From: Litorimonas sp964414555
GTDB taxonomy: Bacteria > Pseudomonadota > Alphaproteobacteria > Caulobacterales > Maricaulaceae
DNA length: 64,000 nt
NCBI GenBank assembly: GCA_964414555.1
Contig: CAYPWW010000001.1
Coordinates: forward strand, 1-64,000
Reading direction: 5' to 3'
Positions 16,266-25,763 of the stretch are shown here, piece by piece. Under the pieces are notes generated by a model. It was given only the letters and a program-made list of their open reading frames with translations. It did not search any database and had not been told where the DNA came from. A program made the position numbers and the translations under genes. The stretch's first letter is position 1. Every line of letters begins with the position of its first letter.

Positions 16266-17299
16266 TCACCCTCAGCGCCGCATTGCTGTGGTTGCAGGTC
16301 GGCTTGATCTGTGGCTTTGCCTCGCTGGCTTTCACGGGCTTTATGGCGCGGGCAGGATTAGGCGACGCACCTGATTCGCGCTCCGCGCATACGGGCGTTG
16401 TCCCAACGGGGGGCGGCATAGGCATCATCGCAGGACTAGGTTTGGGCCTCTGTGCGGTCAGTTTGATTTTCCCAAATCTTGCGGTCCAGCCTACGCTGAC
16501 GCCTGTGTTGTCTTTGATCTTTGCCGTGGCTGCACTCGGACTTTGCGATGATGCGCTGACGCTCGGGCCGGGCGTGAAATTCTCAATTCTCATTGGCCTT
16601 AGCGCTCTTGCGGTTTGGGTCATTGGTCCGCCGCTTAACCTGCCAGGGTTTGATCGGCCGATCGCATTACCCCTTTGGGCAGGTCTGGCAGGGGCCGCAC
16701 TTTGGGTCTTTGTCGTAACGAATATCGTCAATTTCATGGACGGCGCGAATGGGATGATCGGCTTATCCGCGCTGGTCGCCAATATCGCGCTGTTCGGTCT
16801 GGCGCTGGGCACGGGCAGTGCGCCCACGCTCTTGCTGTCCGGTTTGATGGTCGCCGCGCTCTTGGGGTTTCTGCCTTATAATTTCAGGCGAAAAGCGCGC
16901 GTGTTTTCAGGCGATGTTGGGTCCCTGACCGTGGGTTTTACCTTTGCCGTCGCCGTGCTGTTTTTACTGCGAGAGAGCGAGACCACAGCCGTCGCATATG
17001 CCGCCCCTGTGCTGATCTTGCCGTTTTTGACAGATACGCTGCTGACTCTCCTGCGGAGGCTCAAGCGTCGCGAGAACGTCCTGCGCGCGCATAATTTGCA
17101 TCTGTATCAGCGGCTGATCCGCGCGGGATGGAGCCATCTTAGCGTCAGCTGGCTTTACGGCATTGCGGCGTTGATTTGCGCAAATGGCGCGTTGGTCGGG
17201 GCGCAATTGGGGTGGTTCGATACGCCCGTCGTCTTGCTGCTGAGTGTCGTTGTGTTCGGTGGCCTGTATCTGGCCGCGTCGCTCAATCTGCCAGATTAA
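16262..17299 (+). CDS. WecA/WbpL-type polyprenyl-phosphate sugar-1-phosphate transferase
   Basis: A 345-residue polytopic membrane protein (about ten helices) of the MraY/WecA family that transfers a sugar-1-phosphate to undecaprenyl phosphate, starting O-antigen or other surface glycan synthesis. Motifs: PDSRSAHTGVVPTGGGIGI, LCDDALTLGPGVKF (catalytic Asp pair), NFMDGANGM, RVFSGDVGSLTVGF and HLYQRLIRAGWSH. These fit the WecA/WbpL branch and not MraY. ATG 16262 overlaps the ispE stop (ATGA) and is preferred over an upstream GTG-type frame extension at 16226. Confidence 0.92.
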   Translation: MITLSAALLWLQVGLICGFASLAFTGFMARAGLGDAPDSRSAHTGVVPTGGGIGIIAGLGLGLCAVSLIFPNLAVQPTLTPVLSLIFAVAALGLCDDALTLGPGVKFSILIGLSALAVWVIGPPLNLPGFDRPIALPLWAGLAGAALWVFVVTNIVNFMDGANGMIGLSALVANIALFGLALGTGSAPTLLLSGLMVAALLGFLPYNFRRKARVFSGDVGSLTVGFTFAVAVLFLLRESETTAVAYAAPVLILPFLTDTLLTLLRRLKRRENVLRAHNLHLYQRLIRAGWSHLSVSWLYGIAALICANGALVGAQLGWFDTPVVLLLSVVVFGGLYLAASLNLPD

Positions 17300-18309
17300 G
17301 ACACGCGCGCCACGACGAACCCTGCGAGGTCTTGCAAGGTATTGCGCAGAGAAGACGTCGGGAAAATATCTAGCGCCTGCGCCGCATCGCGGGAATATTG
17401 TTTTGCCAAATCCAATGTCGAGTCCAGCGCACCTGCTTTGCGGAGCAGAGAGACGGCTGTCTCTAAGTCTTTTGGCTGTTGGTCATGATCCACGATAACG
17501 CGCCGCCAGAACACCGTGTCGGCTTCACTGGCGCCTTGTAGTGCCCGAATGACGGGCAGGGTCATTTTACCCTCGCGGAAATCATCGCCAACGGATTTGC
17601 CTAGCGCGCTCTCAAAGCCGCCGTAATCCAAGGCGTCATCGACCAGTTGGAAGGCGAGGCCGAGTTTCAAGCCATATTCGCGCAGGGCTGCGCGTTCTGT
17701 TTCTGGGCGTTCCGCAATCACTGGCGCGACTTCTGTGGCCGCCGCGAAGAGCGCCGCTGTCTTGGCTTCGATCACGCCCAGATAATCCGCTTCGGTCATG
17801 GCGAGGTTTCTCAGGGCGGCGAGCTGTTGCACCTCGCCTTCGGCAATCACAGAAGACGCATGAGACAGGATGCCCAGCGCTTCCATGGAGCCCGTTTCAA
17901 CCATCAGGTTAAACGCCCGCGCAAAGAGGAAGTCCCCAACAAGAATCGACGCACTATTGCCCCAAATCAGGTTGGCCGGCTTTTTCCCGCGGCGCAGGGC
18001 GCTCTCGTCCACCACATCATCATGCAGCAGGGTCGCAGAGTGAATAAATTCTACGGCGGCTGCTAGCTTGTGATGGGCGTCACCTGCATAGCCGCAAAGT
18101 TGCGCAGCACTGACCGTCAATAGGGGGCGAAGACGTTTCCCGCCCGCTCCAACGAGATGTTGCGCCAGATTCGGGATCATCCCAACAGATGACTGCATCC
18201 GCTCGAGAATGATCGCATCAACGGCGCTCATATCTGAACCAGTCAGGCCCCAAAGGACCTCTGCTGGAGACAAGGCAGCGTCCTGCCGGATTTGTGCGGG
18301 GGCGTTCAT
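17296..18309 (-). CDS. ispB: Polyprenyl diphosphate synthase (octaprenyl-type)
   Basis: A 337-residue trans-prenyltransferase with the first Asp-rich motif LLHDDVVDESALRRGK and the second FQLVDDALDYGG, plus GGKRLRPLL at the substrate entrance. It elongates farnesyl diphosphate with IPP to the side chain of ubiquinone; chain length cannot be read from sequence. It converges on the WecA-like gene with a 4-bp overlap of stop codons. Confidence 0.93.
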   Translation of the reverse strand: MNAPAQIRQDAALSPAEVLWGLTGSDMSAVDAIILERMQSSVGMIPNLAQHLVGAGGKRLRPLLTVSAAQLCGYAGDAHHKLAAAVEFIHSATLLHDDVVDESALRRGKKPANLIWGNSASILVGDFLFARAFNLMVETGSMEALGILSHASSVIAEGEVQQLAALRNLAMTEADYLGVIEAKTAALFAAATEVAPVIAERPETERAALREYGLKLGLAFQLVDDALDYGGFESALGKSVGDDFREGKMTLPVIRALQGASEADTVFWRRVIVDHDQQPKDLETAVSLLRKAGALDSTLDLAKQYSRDAAQALDIFPTSSLRNTLQDLAGFVVARVS

Positions 18310-18408
18310 AACAGGTTTAACGTAATGCGCCCCTCGCCGCGCGGCAAGGTCCTATAGCGCCGCACATGGCCGCCTTGCACATATGCTGGGACCGCTTACG
18401 TAGAGTGT

Positions 18409-18630
18409 ATGAAATGCATTATCACAACGAATAACCCAGCAACGATCAGTTTTGCGGAGGCCGTCTTGCGTGAGGCGGGGATCGAACATTTCGTTATGGA
18501 TCAGAATATGAGCGTGCTGGAACCCGGGATTATGATCCCCAAACGCTTGATGGTCGTGGACGAAGACCTCAGCGCGGCACGGCGCCAGCTAGAGCTGGCT
18601 GGCTTATCCGACGCATTGATGGGCGAGTAA
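18409..18630 (+). CDS. DUF2007 family small protein
   Basis: A 73-residue cytoplasmic protein with the DUF2007 pattern: TTNNPATISFAEAVLREAG followed by HFVMDQNMSVLEPGIMI and KRLMVVDEDLSAARRQLE. This ferredoxin-like fold occurs widely in alphaproteobacteria, called a putative signal-transducing protein; the function is not established. It stands 64 bp upstream of glyQ on the same strand. Confidence 0.88.
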   Translation: MKCIITTNNPATISFAEAVLREAGIEHFVMDQNMSVLEPGIMIPKRLMVVDEDLSAARRQLELAGLSDALMGE

Positions 18631-18694
18631 GCCTTGTTCTCAATCGCGGAGAACAGGTGTTGAAAAACCTCCGATTCGTCCTAAACACCGCCCC

Positions 18695-19576
18695 ATGACG
18701 AACGCTAAAAAACCGCTCTCCTTTCAAGGGTTGATCCTGACGCTCCAGACCTATTGGGCCGAGCAGGGCTGTGTGATCTTGCAGCCCTTTGATACAGAGG
18801 TCGGCGCAGGCACATTGCATCCCGCGACCGTCTTGCGCTCGCTGGGGCCAAAGCCGTGGAATTGCGCCTATGTGCAACCGTCCCGCCGTCCAGCCGATGG
18901 GCGCTATGGCGAGAACCCGAATCGCCTCCAGCATTACTACCAATTCCAAGTCATTATGAAGCCGAACCCAGAGAATTTGCAGGAGCTGTATCTGGGTTCT
19001 CTGGACGCTATCGGCATTGATCGCGACCTGCATGATATTCGCTTTGTCGAGGATGATTGGGAGAACCCAACCGTCGGCGCGTGGGGCCTTGGTTGGGAGG
19101 TCTGGTGTGACGGGATGGAGGTCAGTCAGTACACCTATTTCCAACAAGTCGGCGGGCTGGACCTTCACCTCGTCAGCGGCGAACTAACCTATGGGTTAGA
19201 GCGACTGGCAATGTATGTGCAGGGCGTCGAGAGCGTTTATGATCTCGCCTATAATGACGCGGGCGTGACATATGGCGAGGTGTTCCACCGTAATGAAGTT
19301 GAGCAGTCGACCTATAATTTCGAACACTCTGACGTCGAGAAATTACGTGCGAAATTTGAGTTCGCAGAAGCCGAGTGCAAGGCGCTCTTGGCGCTCGAAA
19401 AACCGCTTCCATTACCCGCCTATGAACATGCGTTGAAAGCCTCGCATTTATTTAACTTGCTCGATGCGCGGGGGGTGGTTTCTCCGACCCAGCGGCAGGA
19501 GTATATCAAGCGCGTGCGGGACCTCGCGAAAGGGTCGGCTGAAGCCTATGCGAAGTCCGAAGCGGAGGTCGCGTAA
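18695..19576 (+). CDS. glyQ: Glycyl-tRNA synthetase alpha subunit
   Basis: A 293-residue catalytic subunit of the bacterial alpha2beta2 glycyl-tRNA synthetase. Class II motifs are visible in SFQGLILTLQTYWAEQGCVI, PFDTEVGAGTLHPATVLRSL, VQPSRRPADGRYGENPNRLQ and LTYGLERLAMYVQGV. The stop overlaps the glyS start as TAATG, so the subunits are translationally coupled. Confidence 0.98.
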   Translation: MTNAKKPLSFQGLILTLQTYWAEQGCVILQPFDTEVGAGTLHPATVLRSLGPKPWNCAYVQPSRRPADGRYGENPNRLQHYYQFQVIMKPNPENLQELYLGSLDAIGIDRDLHDIRFVEDDWENPTVGAWGLGWEVWCDGMEVSQYTYFQQVGGLDLHLVSGELTYGLERLAMYVQGVESVYDLAYNDAGVTYGEVFHRNEVEQSTYNFEHSDVEKLRAKFEFAEAECKALLALEKPLPLPAYEHALKASHLFNLLDARGVVSPTQRQEYIKRVRDLAKGSAEAYAKSEAEVA

Positions 19577-21807
19577 TGGCTGAACTTCTTTTCGAAATCC
19601 TGTCCGAGGAAATCCCAGCGCGCATGCAGGTGCGGGCGGGTGCGGATTTGTCCAAAGCGATGGTCGCGGGTTTGAAAAAGGCAGGTTTATCAGTGGATAA
19701 CGAGCATATCTTCACAGGCCCGCGCCGCCTCACCTTTGTCGCAGACGTGCCCTTAAGCAGTCCAGATGTGTCCGAAGAACGCAAGGGTCCGCGCGTCGGT
19801 TCGCCCGAGCGTGCGCTGGAAGGTTTTATGAAAGCGGCGGGCTTGTCCGACATCTCTGAGGCCGAAATCCGCACTGATCCAAAGAAGGGTGATTTTTACG
19901 TTGCTGTCATGGAAAGTGCGGGGCGGGAAACGTCCGAAATTTTGGCGGAGTTAATTCCCGACATCATGGGTAGTTTCCCATGGCCGAAATCGATGAAGTC
20001 TGCCGCGTCAAACTTCCGTTGGGTGCGGCCGTTGCGGGGGATGATTGTCCTGCTGGACGGGGCCGTTGTGCCGGTCGAGGTCGGCGGAATTGCGTCGGGC
20101 CAGACGACCATCGGCCACCGTCGCCACGGGCCGGGACCGTTCACGATTTCGTCGTTCAAAGACTATCAAAACACGCTGGAAGGCGAGGGTCATGTCCGCC
20201 TCTCGCATGAGGATCGCAAAGCCGTCATCTTGGAGCAAGCGTCAAAACTCTGCGCCGAGGCTGGTTTGGAATTGGTCGAAGATGAAGGTCTATTAAATGA
20301 GGTCGCAGGGCTGACAGAATGGCCGGTCGTGTTGCTGGGCGATATGGACCCAGAGTTTCTGAACTTGCCGGATGAGGTCATTCGCCTGACCCTGAAATCG
20401 CATCAGAAAACCTTCACAGTGCGCGATCCCAAAACGGGGAAACTCGCCGCGCATTTTGTGATCGTTGCGAACCAAACCGCGCCGGATGGCGGAGCGGCGA
20501 TCAAGGCCGGCAATGGCAAAGTCATTTCGGCGCGCCTCTCGGACGCCGTGTTTTTCCAAACCGAAGACCGGAAGAAAAAGCTGCTCGATTATTACGATCA
20601 ACTCGACACGGTTGTGTTTCACAAGAAGCTCGGCACGGTGCGGGATAAGGCTGAGCGGGTTGCGGCACTGGCCCGAGAGCTGGCCCCGAAGGTGGGCGCT
20701 GATCCGGAGAAGGCTGCGCTGGCCGCCAAGCTGTCCAAATGTGATCTGGTCACGCAAACCGTGATCGAAGCGACGTCGCTCCAAGGGCAAATCGGGCGGT
20801 TGATGTATGAGGCCGAGGGCGGTGATGCGAGCGTGGCAAGCGCGATCGAGGACCACTATAAACCGCAAGGCCCGTCAGATTCTGTGCCGACTGACCCCGT
20901 CGCGATTGCTGTCGCGCTGGCGGATAAGCTCGACACGCTCGTCGGGTTCTGGGCGATTGATGAGAAACCCACGGGGAGTAAGGACCCGTTCGCGCTCCGA
21001 CGAGCGGCACTGGGCGTGGTGCGGATATTGCTTGGGAATAGTTTACGTTTTCCGATTGCACGCGTTTTGATCGATTTAGATGACCAGTTAAGATACTTTC
21101 TAACCTTGAAAGAACTTCGTAGTGTCGCAGACGAGAAGCTAACTTCTGAGGAGCGTGAAGCAAAAGAGACCGCGATAATCAGAAATACTGAGAACTTTCT
21201 TGAGAGAGCTGATAAGAGAGTTTCAGATTTAAACTCTCTGAAACATCAACCACGAGAGCTTAGCGTTTATCTTTCAAAATTTTACCCAAATACGACTGAT
21301 CTTTTGGACTTTATTGTTGAGAGATTGAGGGTTTATCTTCGTTCAACCGGATTCAATCACGATATTGCAGATGCGGTTTTCTCAATAGGAATACGGGACT
21401 TGGTTTCCACTTATAATCGCGTCAAAGCTCTCCAGAGCTTCCTCGATACCGACGACGGTGCCGACCTCCTCGCGGGTTACAAGCGGGCGGCGAATATCTT
21501 GAAGGCCGAGGCGAAGAAGGGCGATCTGCCAGACGGCGCACCGTCCCAACCCGATTCGCCCGAGGGCGCGGCGCTGTATGTTGCGCTCCAAACCGCACAG
21601 CCTCGAATCGAAGCGGCTCTAAAAGCCGAGGATTACGCCGCCGCGATGTCGGCCTTGGCGCAGCTCCGCGATCCGATTGATGCATTTTTCACACAGGTGC
21701 AGATTATTTCGGATGACATCGCTGTCAAAGACAACAACCTTCGACTCTTGTCGCTTATCCGTGATACGGCGCGCCAAATCGCAGATTTTGAGGCACTTCA
21801 AGGCTGA
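19576..21807 (+). CDS. glyS: Glycyl-tRNA synthetase beta subunit with an unusual AT-rich inner segment
   Basis: A 743-residue beta subunit that binds tRNA-Gly and helps catalysis; it starts MAELLFEILSEEIPARM and contains the HD-like region and the C-terminal anticodon-binding region (YKRAANILKAEAKK). It is about 54 residues longer than the 689-residue E. coli protein. The extra length falls between ALGVVRILL and LLDFIVERL, where the DNA abruptly turns AT-rich (see the separate entry), while the frame stays open. The enzyme is essential, so it is expected to be functional. Confidence 0.95.
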   Translation: MAELLFEILSEEIPARMQVRAGADLSKAMVAGLKKAGLSVDNEHIFTGPRRLTFVADVPLSSPDVSEERKGPRVGSPERALEGFMKAAGLSDISEAEIRTDPKKGDFYVAVMESAGRETSEILAELIPDIMGSFPWPKSMKSAASNFRWVRPLRGMIVLLDGAVVPVEVGGIASGQTTIGHRRHGPGPFTISSFKDYQNTLEGEGHVRLSHEDRKAVILEQASKLCAEAGLELVEDEGLLNEVAGLTEWPVVLLGDMDPEFLNLPDEVIRLTLKSHQKTFTVRDPKTGKLAAHFVIVANQTAPDGGAAIKAGNGKVISARLSDAVFFQTEDRKKKLLDYYDQLDTVVFHKKLGTVRDKAERVAALARELAPKVGADPEKAALAAKLSKCDLVTQTVIEATSLQGQIGRLMYEAEGGDASVASAIEDHYKPQGPSDSVPTDPVAIAVALADKLDTLVGFWAIDEKPTGSKDPFALRRAALGVVRILLGNSLRFPIARVLIDLDDQLRYFLTLKELRSVADEKLTSEEREAKETAIIRNTENFLERADKRVSDLNSLKHQPRELSVYLSKFYPNTTDLLDFIVERLRVYLRSTGFNHDIADAVFSIGIRDLVSTYNRVKALQSFLDTDDGADLLAGYKRAANILKAEAKKGDLPDGAPSQPDSPEGAALYVALQTAQPRIEAALKAEDYAAAMSALAQLRDPIDAFFTQVQIISDDIAVKDNNLRLLSLIRDTARQIADFEALQG
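21025..21435 (+). other. AT-rich compositional island inside glyS
   Basis: Counting bases by hand, 21061-21420 is about 39% G+C (142 of 360), against 62-63% in flanking lines 20941-21000 and 21481-21540. In frame it uses AGA five times, AGG once and ATA three times within 120 codons, codons that are scarce in surrounding genes. The encoded protein (roughly residues 484-620) is rich in Lys, Glu, Asn and Ser, and includes both extra sequence and part of the conserved body of GlyS. No inverted repeats or target duplications were recognised at the edges. Confidence 0.85.
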
Positions 21808-21882
21808 ACGGCCGCCTCTCATTTGTGAGGCTTTACGCGCTCCCTGTCTTTTGAGATGGGCGCGCTGAACGGAGCAAGTGCG

Positions 21883-24567
21883 ATGACAAAATGGGTCTAT
21901 AATTTCGGGGGCGGGACCGCCGAAGGCGATACCACAATGAAAAACCTGCTGGGCGGGAAGGGCGCGAACCTTGCCGAGATGGCCTCGCTGGGCCTGCCTG
22001 TGCCGCCGGGTTTCACACTCTCCACCGAAGTCTGCACGCATTACTACGCGCATGAAGAGACTTATCCGGCAGAGATGAACGCGCAAATCGCACAGGGTTT
22101 GAAGCATATTGAAGCGCTGACGGGCAAAGCCTTTGGCGATGCGGCGAATCCGCTGCTAGTGTCGGTCCGATCTGGCGCGCGGGCGTCCATGCCGGGTATG
22201 ATGGATACGGTGCTGAACCTCGGTCTGAACGATGAAACGGTTGAAGGTCTGGCCAAACTCTCTGGTGATCGCCGCTTTGCGTTGGACAGCTATCGCCGCT
22301 TTATCACCATGTATTCCGACGTTGTGCTGGGTGTGCATCACCACACTTATGAAGACATTATCGAGCAGCACAAAGACGACCAAGGCTATGTGTTGGATAC
22401 GGAAATGACGGCGGATGACTGGGCGACGGTTATTACGGAATTCAAAGCGGCCACGAAGCGCGCGCTGGGTCGGGACTTTCCGCAAGATCCGCAGGATCAA
22501 CTTGCAGGTGCGGTGGATGCCGTCTTTGGCAGCTGGATGAATGACCGCGCGGTGGTCTATCGGCGCTTGAATGACATCCCTGCCGCGTGGGGCACGGCGG
22601 TGAATGTGCAAGCGATGGTGTTCGGCAACATGGGCGACACATCGGCAACGGGCGTGGCCTTTACCCGTGACCCGTCCACAGGCGCGAATGAATATTACGG
22701 CGAGTTCCTGATCAATGCGCAAGGCGAAGATGTCGTCGCGGGCATCCGCACGCCGCAAACGCTGACGAAGCATGCGCGCGAAGAGATGGGCGAAGCTGCG
22801 CCATCGATGGAAGAAGCCTTGCCAGAGGTCTATGGACAGCTGGCTGCGACCTTCGTGAAGCTAGAAAACCACTACCGCGATATGCAGGATATCGAGTTCA
22901 CCGTAGAGCAGGGCAAGCTCTGGCTGCTACAAACGCGCACGGGCAAACGCACGGCGCGGGCGGCGTTGAAAATCGCGGTGGATATGGCCGAAGCCGGCCA
23001 GATCACACATGAAGACGCACTGATGCGGATTGATCCGATGAGTTTGGATCAACTGTTGCACCCAACACTCGATCCCGAGGCGCCGCGCGATATTCTCGCG
23101 ATGGGCCTACCAGCCTCTCCCGGGGCGGCGATTGGGCAAGTTGTGTTTAATTCGGACGAAGCGGAAACGCTCGCGCGGTCTGGCACCAAGGTGATTCTGG
23201 TGCGCACGGAAACCTCGCCGGAAGACATCCACGGGATGCACGCCGCAGAAGCGATTGTCACGGCGCGGGGCGGTATGACGTCTCATGCGGCGGTGGTCGC
23301 GCGCGGTATGGGCACGCCTTGCGTGTCGGGCGCTGGCGATATCCGCATTGATTATGACGCACAGTCGTTTTCTGTTGCGGGCCGGACAGTCTCTAAAGGT
23401 GAGATCGTCACGGTGGACGGCGCAACGGGGCAAGTCTTTGCGGGCTCTGTTGCGATGATCCAGCCGGAACTCTCTGGGGATTTTGCCAAGGTCATGGCGT
23501 GGGCCGATCAAGAGCGCACACTGGGCATCCGCACGAATGCGGAAACGCCGCTGGACGTGCAAACTGCCGTCGATTTCGGCGCAGAAGGCATTGGCCTCTG
23601 CCGGACCGAGCACATGTTCTTTGAGGCCAGCCGACTTGCGCATTTTCGCGAGATGATCTTGGCTGAGGACAAAGCGGGGCGCATCGCGGCGCTGAACAAA
23701 ATTCTCCCCGTACAAGAAGAGGATTTTGCCGCGATCTTCCGATTACTGGAAGGGCGACCTGCCACGATCCGCTTGCTGGATCCGCCCCTGCACGAATTCC
23801 TGCCGCATACGGAAAAAGATATTGAATCTGTGGCGCAAGAGATTGGTGTCCCTGCGCCTGAACTCATGCGACGTGCGCGAGACTTGGCTGAAAGCAACCC
23901 TATGCTCGGTCATCGTGGGTGTCGCCTGGGCATCAGTTATCCCGAAATCTATGAGATGCAGGCCACGGCGATTTTTGAGGCGCAAGCGAAGGTTTTCAAT
24001 GAAACCGGAACGATGCCTGTCGTGGAAATTATGATCCCGCTGATCTCTTCGGCGAAAGAGCTGGAGATTTTGAAAGGCCGTATTGAACAAGTTGCGGGTG
24101 AGTTGGGGCACTCCGATTATACGATCGGCACAATGATCGAACTACCGCGCGCAGCCTTGCGCGCTGGCGACATCGCTGAACACGCTGCATTTTTCAGCTT
24201 CGGTACGAATGATCTGACGCAGACGACATTTGGCCTCTCGCGCGATGATGCGGGGCGGTTCCTGCCAGATTATGTTGCCGCTGGGATCGTCGAGAAAGAC
24301 CCCTTCGTCAGTCTCGATCAAGACGGTGTCGGCGACTTGATCCAGATCGCGGTCGAGCGAGGGAAACGGGTAAAATCGGGTATTAAATTAGGTATTTGTG
24401 GTGAACATGGCGGCGATCCGGCGTCGATCGATTTCTGCCACCGCGCGGGTTTGCACTACGTCAGTTGCTCGCCTTACCGCGTGCCAATCGCCAAGCTCGC
24501 GGCGGCGCAGGCTGCCATTAGCGACAGCCTGCGAGATCGCGCCCCAGCTGACATATTAGCGTCATAA
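21883..24567 (+). CDS. ppdK: Pyruvate, phosphate dikinase
   Basis: An 894-residue enzyme interconverting pyruvate/ATP/Pi and PEP/AMP/PPi, for gluconeogenic or PPi-linked glycolytic flux. Order: ATP-binding domain (GGKGANLAEMASLGLPVPPG; SVRSGARASMPGMMDTVLN), the central swivelling His domain (TARGGMTSHAAVVARGMG, phospho-His) and the C-terminal PEP/pyruvate barrel (GLCRTEHMFF; SFGTNDLTQTTFG; GICGEHGGDP). ATG 21883 is preferred: GGAG lies about 9 bp upstream and MTKWVYNFGGG is the family N-terminus. Confidence 0.97.
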   Translation: MTKWVYNFGGGTAEGDTTMKNLLGGKGANLAEMASLGLPVPPGFTLSTEVCTHYYAHEETYPAEMNAQIAQGLKHIEALTGKAFGDAANPLLVSVRSGARASMPGMMDTVLNLGLNDETVEGLAKLSGDRRFALDSYRRFITMYSDVVLGVHHHTYEDIIEQHKDDQGYVLDTEMTADDWATVITEFKAATKRALGRDFPQDPQDQLAGAVDAVFGSWMNDRAVVYRRLNDIPAAWGTAVNVQAMVFGNMGDTSATGVAFTRDPSTGANEYYGEFLINAQGEDVVAGIRTPQTLTKHAREEMGEAAPSMEEALPEVYGQLAATFVKLENHYRDMQDIEFTVEQGKLWLLQTRTGKRTARAALKIAVDMAEAGQITHEDALMRIDPMSLDQLLHPTLDPEAPRDILAMGLPASPGAAIGQVVFNSDEAETLARSGTKVILVRTETSPEDIHGMHAAEAIVTARGGMTSHAAVVARGMGTPCVSGAGDIRIDYDAQSFSVAGRTVSKGEIVTVDGATGQVFAGSVAMIQPELSGDFAKVMAWADQERTLGIRTNAETPLDVQTAVDFGAEGIGLCRTEHMFFEASRLAHFREMILAEDKAGRIAALNKILPVQEEDFAAIFRLLEGRPATIRLLDPPLHEFLPHTEKDIESVAQEIGVPAPELMRRARDLAESNPMLGHRGCRLGISYPEIYEMQATAIFEAQAKVFNETGTMPVVEIMIPLISSAKELEILKGRIEQVAGELGHSDYTIGTMIELPRAALRAGDIAEHAAFFSFGTNDLTQTTFGLSRDDAGRFLPDYVAAGIVEKDPFVSLDQDGVGDLIQIAVERGKRVKSGIKLGICGEHGGDPASIDFCHRAGLHYVSCSPYRVPIAKLAAAQAAISDSLRDRAPADILAS

Positions 24568-24587
24568 ATAGAGGGTAGCGCATCCCG

Positions 24588-25718
24588 ATGAAACATCTTC
24601 TCCCCACATTGTCTGCCGCGCTCCTGCTAACGGCCTGCGAAACCTCGACGTCTCAAATGGCGAAGGTCGTTCCAACGGGCCAGACGGGCGTGACCGCCAT
24701 GTCTTCCGCCGCCTTAGATTCTTCTGCGCCGCTGACGCGGATTACATTCGGGTCGTGTTTGAAAGAGCGCGATGATCAATCGATTTGGAACACGATTGCC
24801 GCAGAGGTTTCGGACCTGTTCCTGTTAATTGGCGACAATGTTTATGGTGATGCATACCGCTCTGACCCGGTAGCGCTGGACCCGAACATGCCGAAAATGC
24901 GCGAGAGCTATAATACGCTTGCGGCTGTGCAAGAATTTGCAAATTTCCGAGCCAAGACGCCGCTGCTGACGACATGGGATGACCATGATTACGGCGCGAA
25001 TGACGCGGGTGCTTATTATCCATTCCGGGAACTTTCAGAGGCTATGTTCCTCGATGCGTGGGATGTCCCTGCTTCGGATGAGCGCCGAACGCGTGACGGC
25101 GTGCATACCTCTCGGATCATTGGACCGGCTGGACAGCGCGTGCAGATTATCATGCTCGATACCCGGTCTTTCCGCACGGATTTGCAAGCCACAGATGAAC
25201 GCAACGCGCCAGGCAAAGAACGCTATGTTCCGTTAGAAGGCGGTTTTGGCACGATGTTGGGCGAGGACCAGTGGGATTGGCTGGCGGGCGAGTTGGCGAA
25301 GCCTGCCGACTTGCGCCTCTTGGTGTCGTCTATTCAGGTCATCGCCGATGGTCATGGCTGGGAAGCGTGGCGGACCATGCCAGCCGAGCGCGACCGCCTG
25401 TATCAGCTGATTGATGACAGCGGCGCAGAGGGCGTTGTCCTCTTGTCCGGGGATCGTCACGCTGGGTCGATCTATCGCCGCGATGATGTGACAGATTATC
25501 CACTCTATGAAGTGACGGCGTCGTCCCTGAACGCACCGCAATCTGCGTGGCGCGAGCGCAGCGGCGATTTTACGGTCGAAGCGGGCCCGTACCGCCTGCA
25601 CACGATGCAATTTGGCGTGAATTATGGCCGGATTGACGTTGACTGGGACGCCCGCAAAGCGGAATTGCGCGTTGTCGCACCCGACGGCGCAGACTTTGTT
25701 AACCAAATCAGCTTCTAG
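24588..25718 (+). CDS. PhoD-like metallophosphatase lipoprotein
   Basis: A 376-residue lipoprotein (lipobox LLLTAC, Cys17) of the PhoD-like phosphatase superfamily. Metal-binding blocks: TFGSCLKERD, LLIGDNVYGD, TTWDDHDYGANDAG, IIMLDTRSFR and LLSGDRHAGS. It resembles alkaline phosphatase D/phospholipase D-type enzymes that act on phosphodiesters or phosphomonoesters in the periplasm. It lies 20 bp after ppdK; no Pho box was recognised. A double dyad follows its stop. Confidence 0.88.
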   Translation: MKHLLPTLSAALLLTACETSTSQMAKVVPTGQTGVTAMSSAALDSSAPLTRITFGSCLKERDDQSIWNTIAAEVSDLFLLIGDNVYGDAYRSDPVALDPNMPKMRESYNTLAAVQEFANFRAKTPLLTTWDDHDYGANDAGAYYPFRELSEAMFLDAWDVPASDERRTRDGVHTSRIIGPAGQRVQIIMLDTRSFRTDLQATDERNAPGKERYVPLEGGFGTMLGEDQWDWLAGELAKPADLRLLVSSIQVIADGHGWEAWRTMPAERDRLYQLIDDSGAEGVVLLSGDRHAGSIYRRDDVTDYPLYEVTASSLNAPQSAWRERSGDFTVEAGPYRLHTMQFGVNYGRIDVDWDARKAELRVVAPDGADFVNQISF

Positions 25719-25729
25719 ACAGACTCACC

Positions 25730-25763
25730 GTTTAGAAAGCCATTTCTAAACCACATAAATGTG
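25730..25763. repeat. Two adjacent perfect inverted repeats
   Basis: GTTTAGAAA-gcca-TTTCTAAAC (25730-25751) is a perfect 9-bp dyad, and directly beside it CACAT-aa-ATGTG (25752-25763) is a perfect 5-bp dyad. They begin 11 bp after the phosphatase stop and lie about 170 bp upstream of the SleB-type hydrolase. No T-run follows, so a simple terminator is doubtful; an operator or RNA structure is possible. Confidence 0.55.

Noticed and set aside
16078..16827. 249-codon minus-strand frame over ispE and the WecA-like gene
   Set aside because: Proline/serine-rich shadow of two well-supported genes; no motif or ribosome site.
21025..21435. Possible frameshift or pseudogene in glyS, or an inserted mobile element
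   Set aside because: The frame is open through the segment and conserved GlyS sequence resumes in the same frame; no terminal repeats or transposase-like sequence were seen. Retained as a compositional anomaly instead.
21814..21831. Short hairpin between glyS and ppdK as terminator
   Set aside because: Only a 5-bp stem with an 8-base loop and three T; too weak to support.
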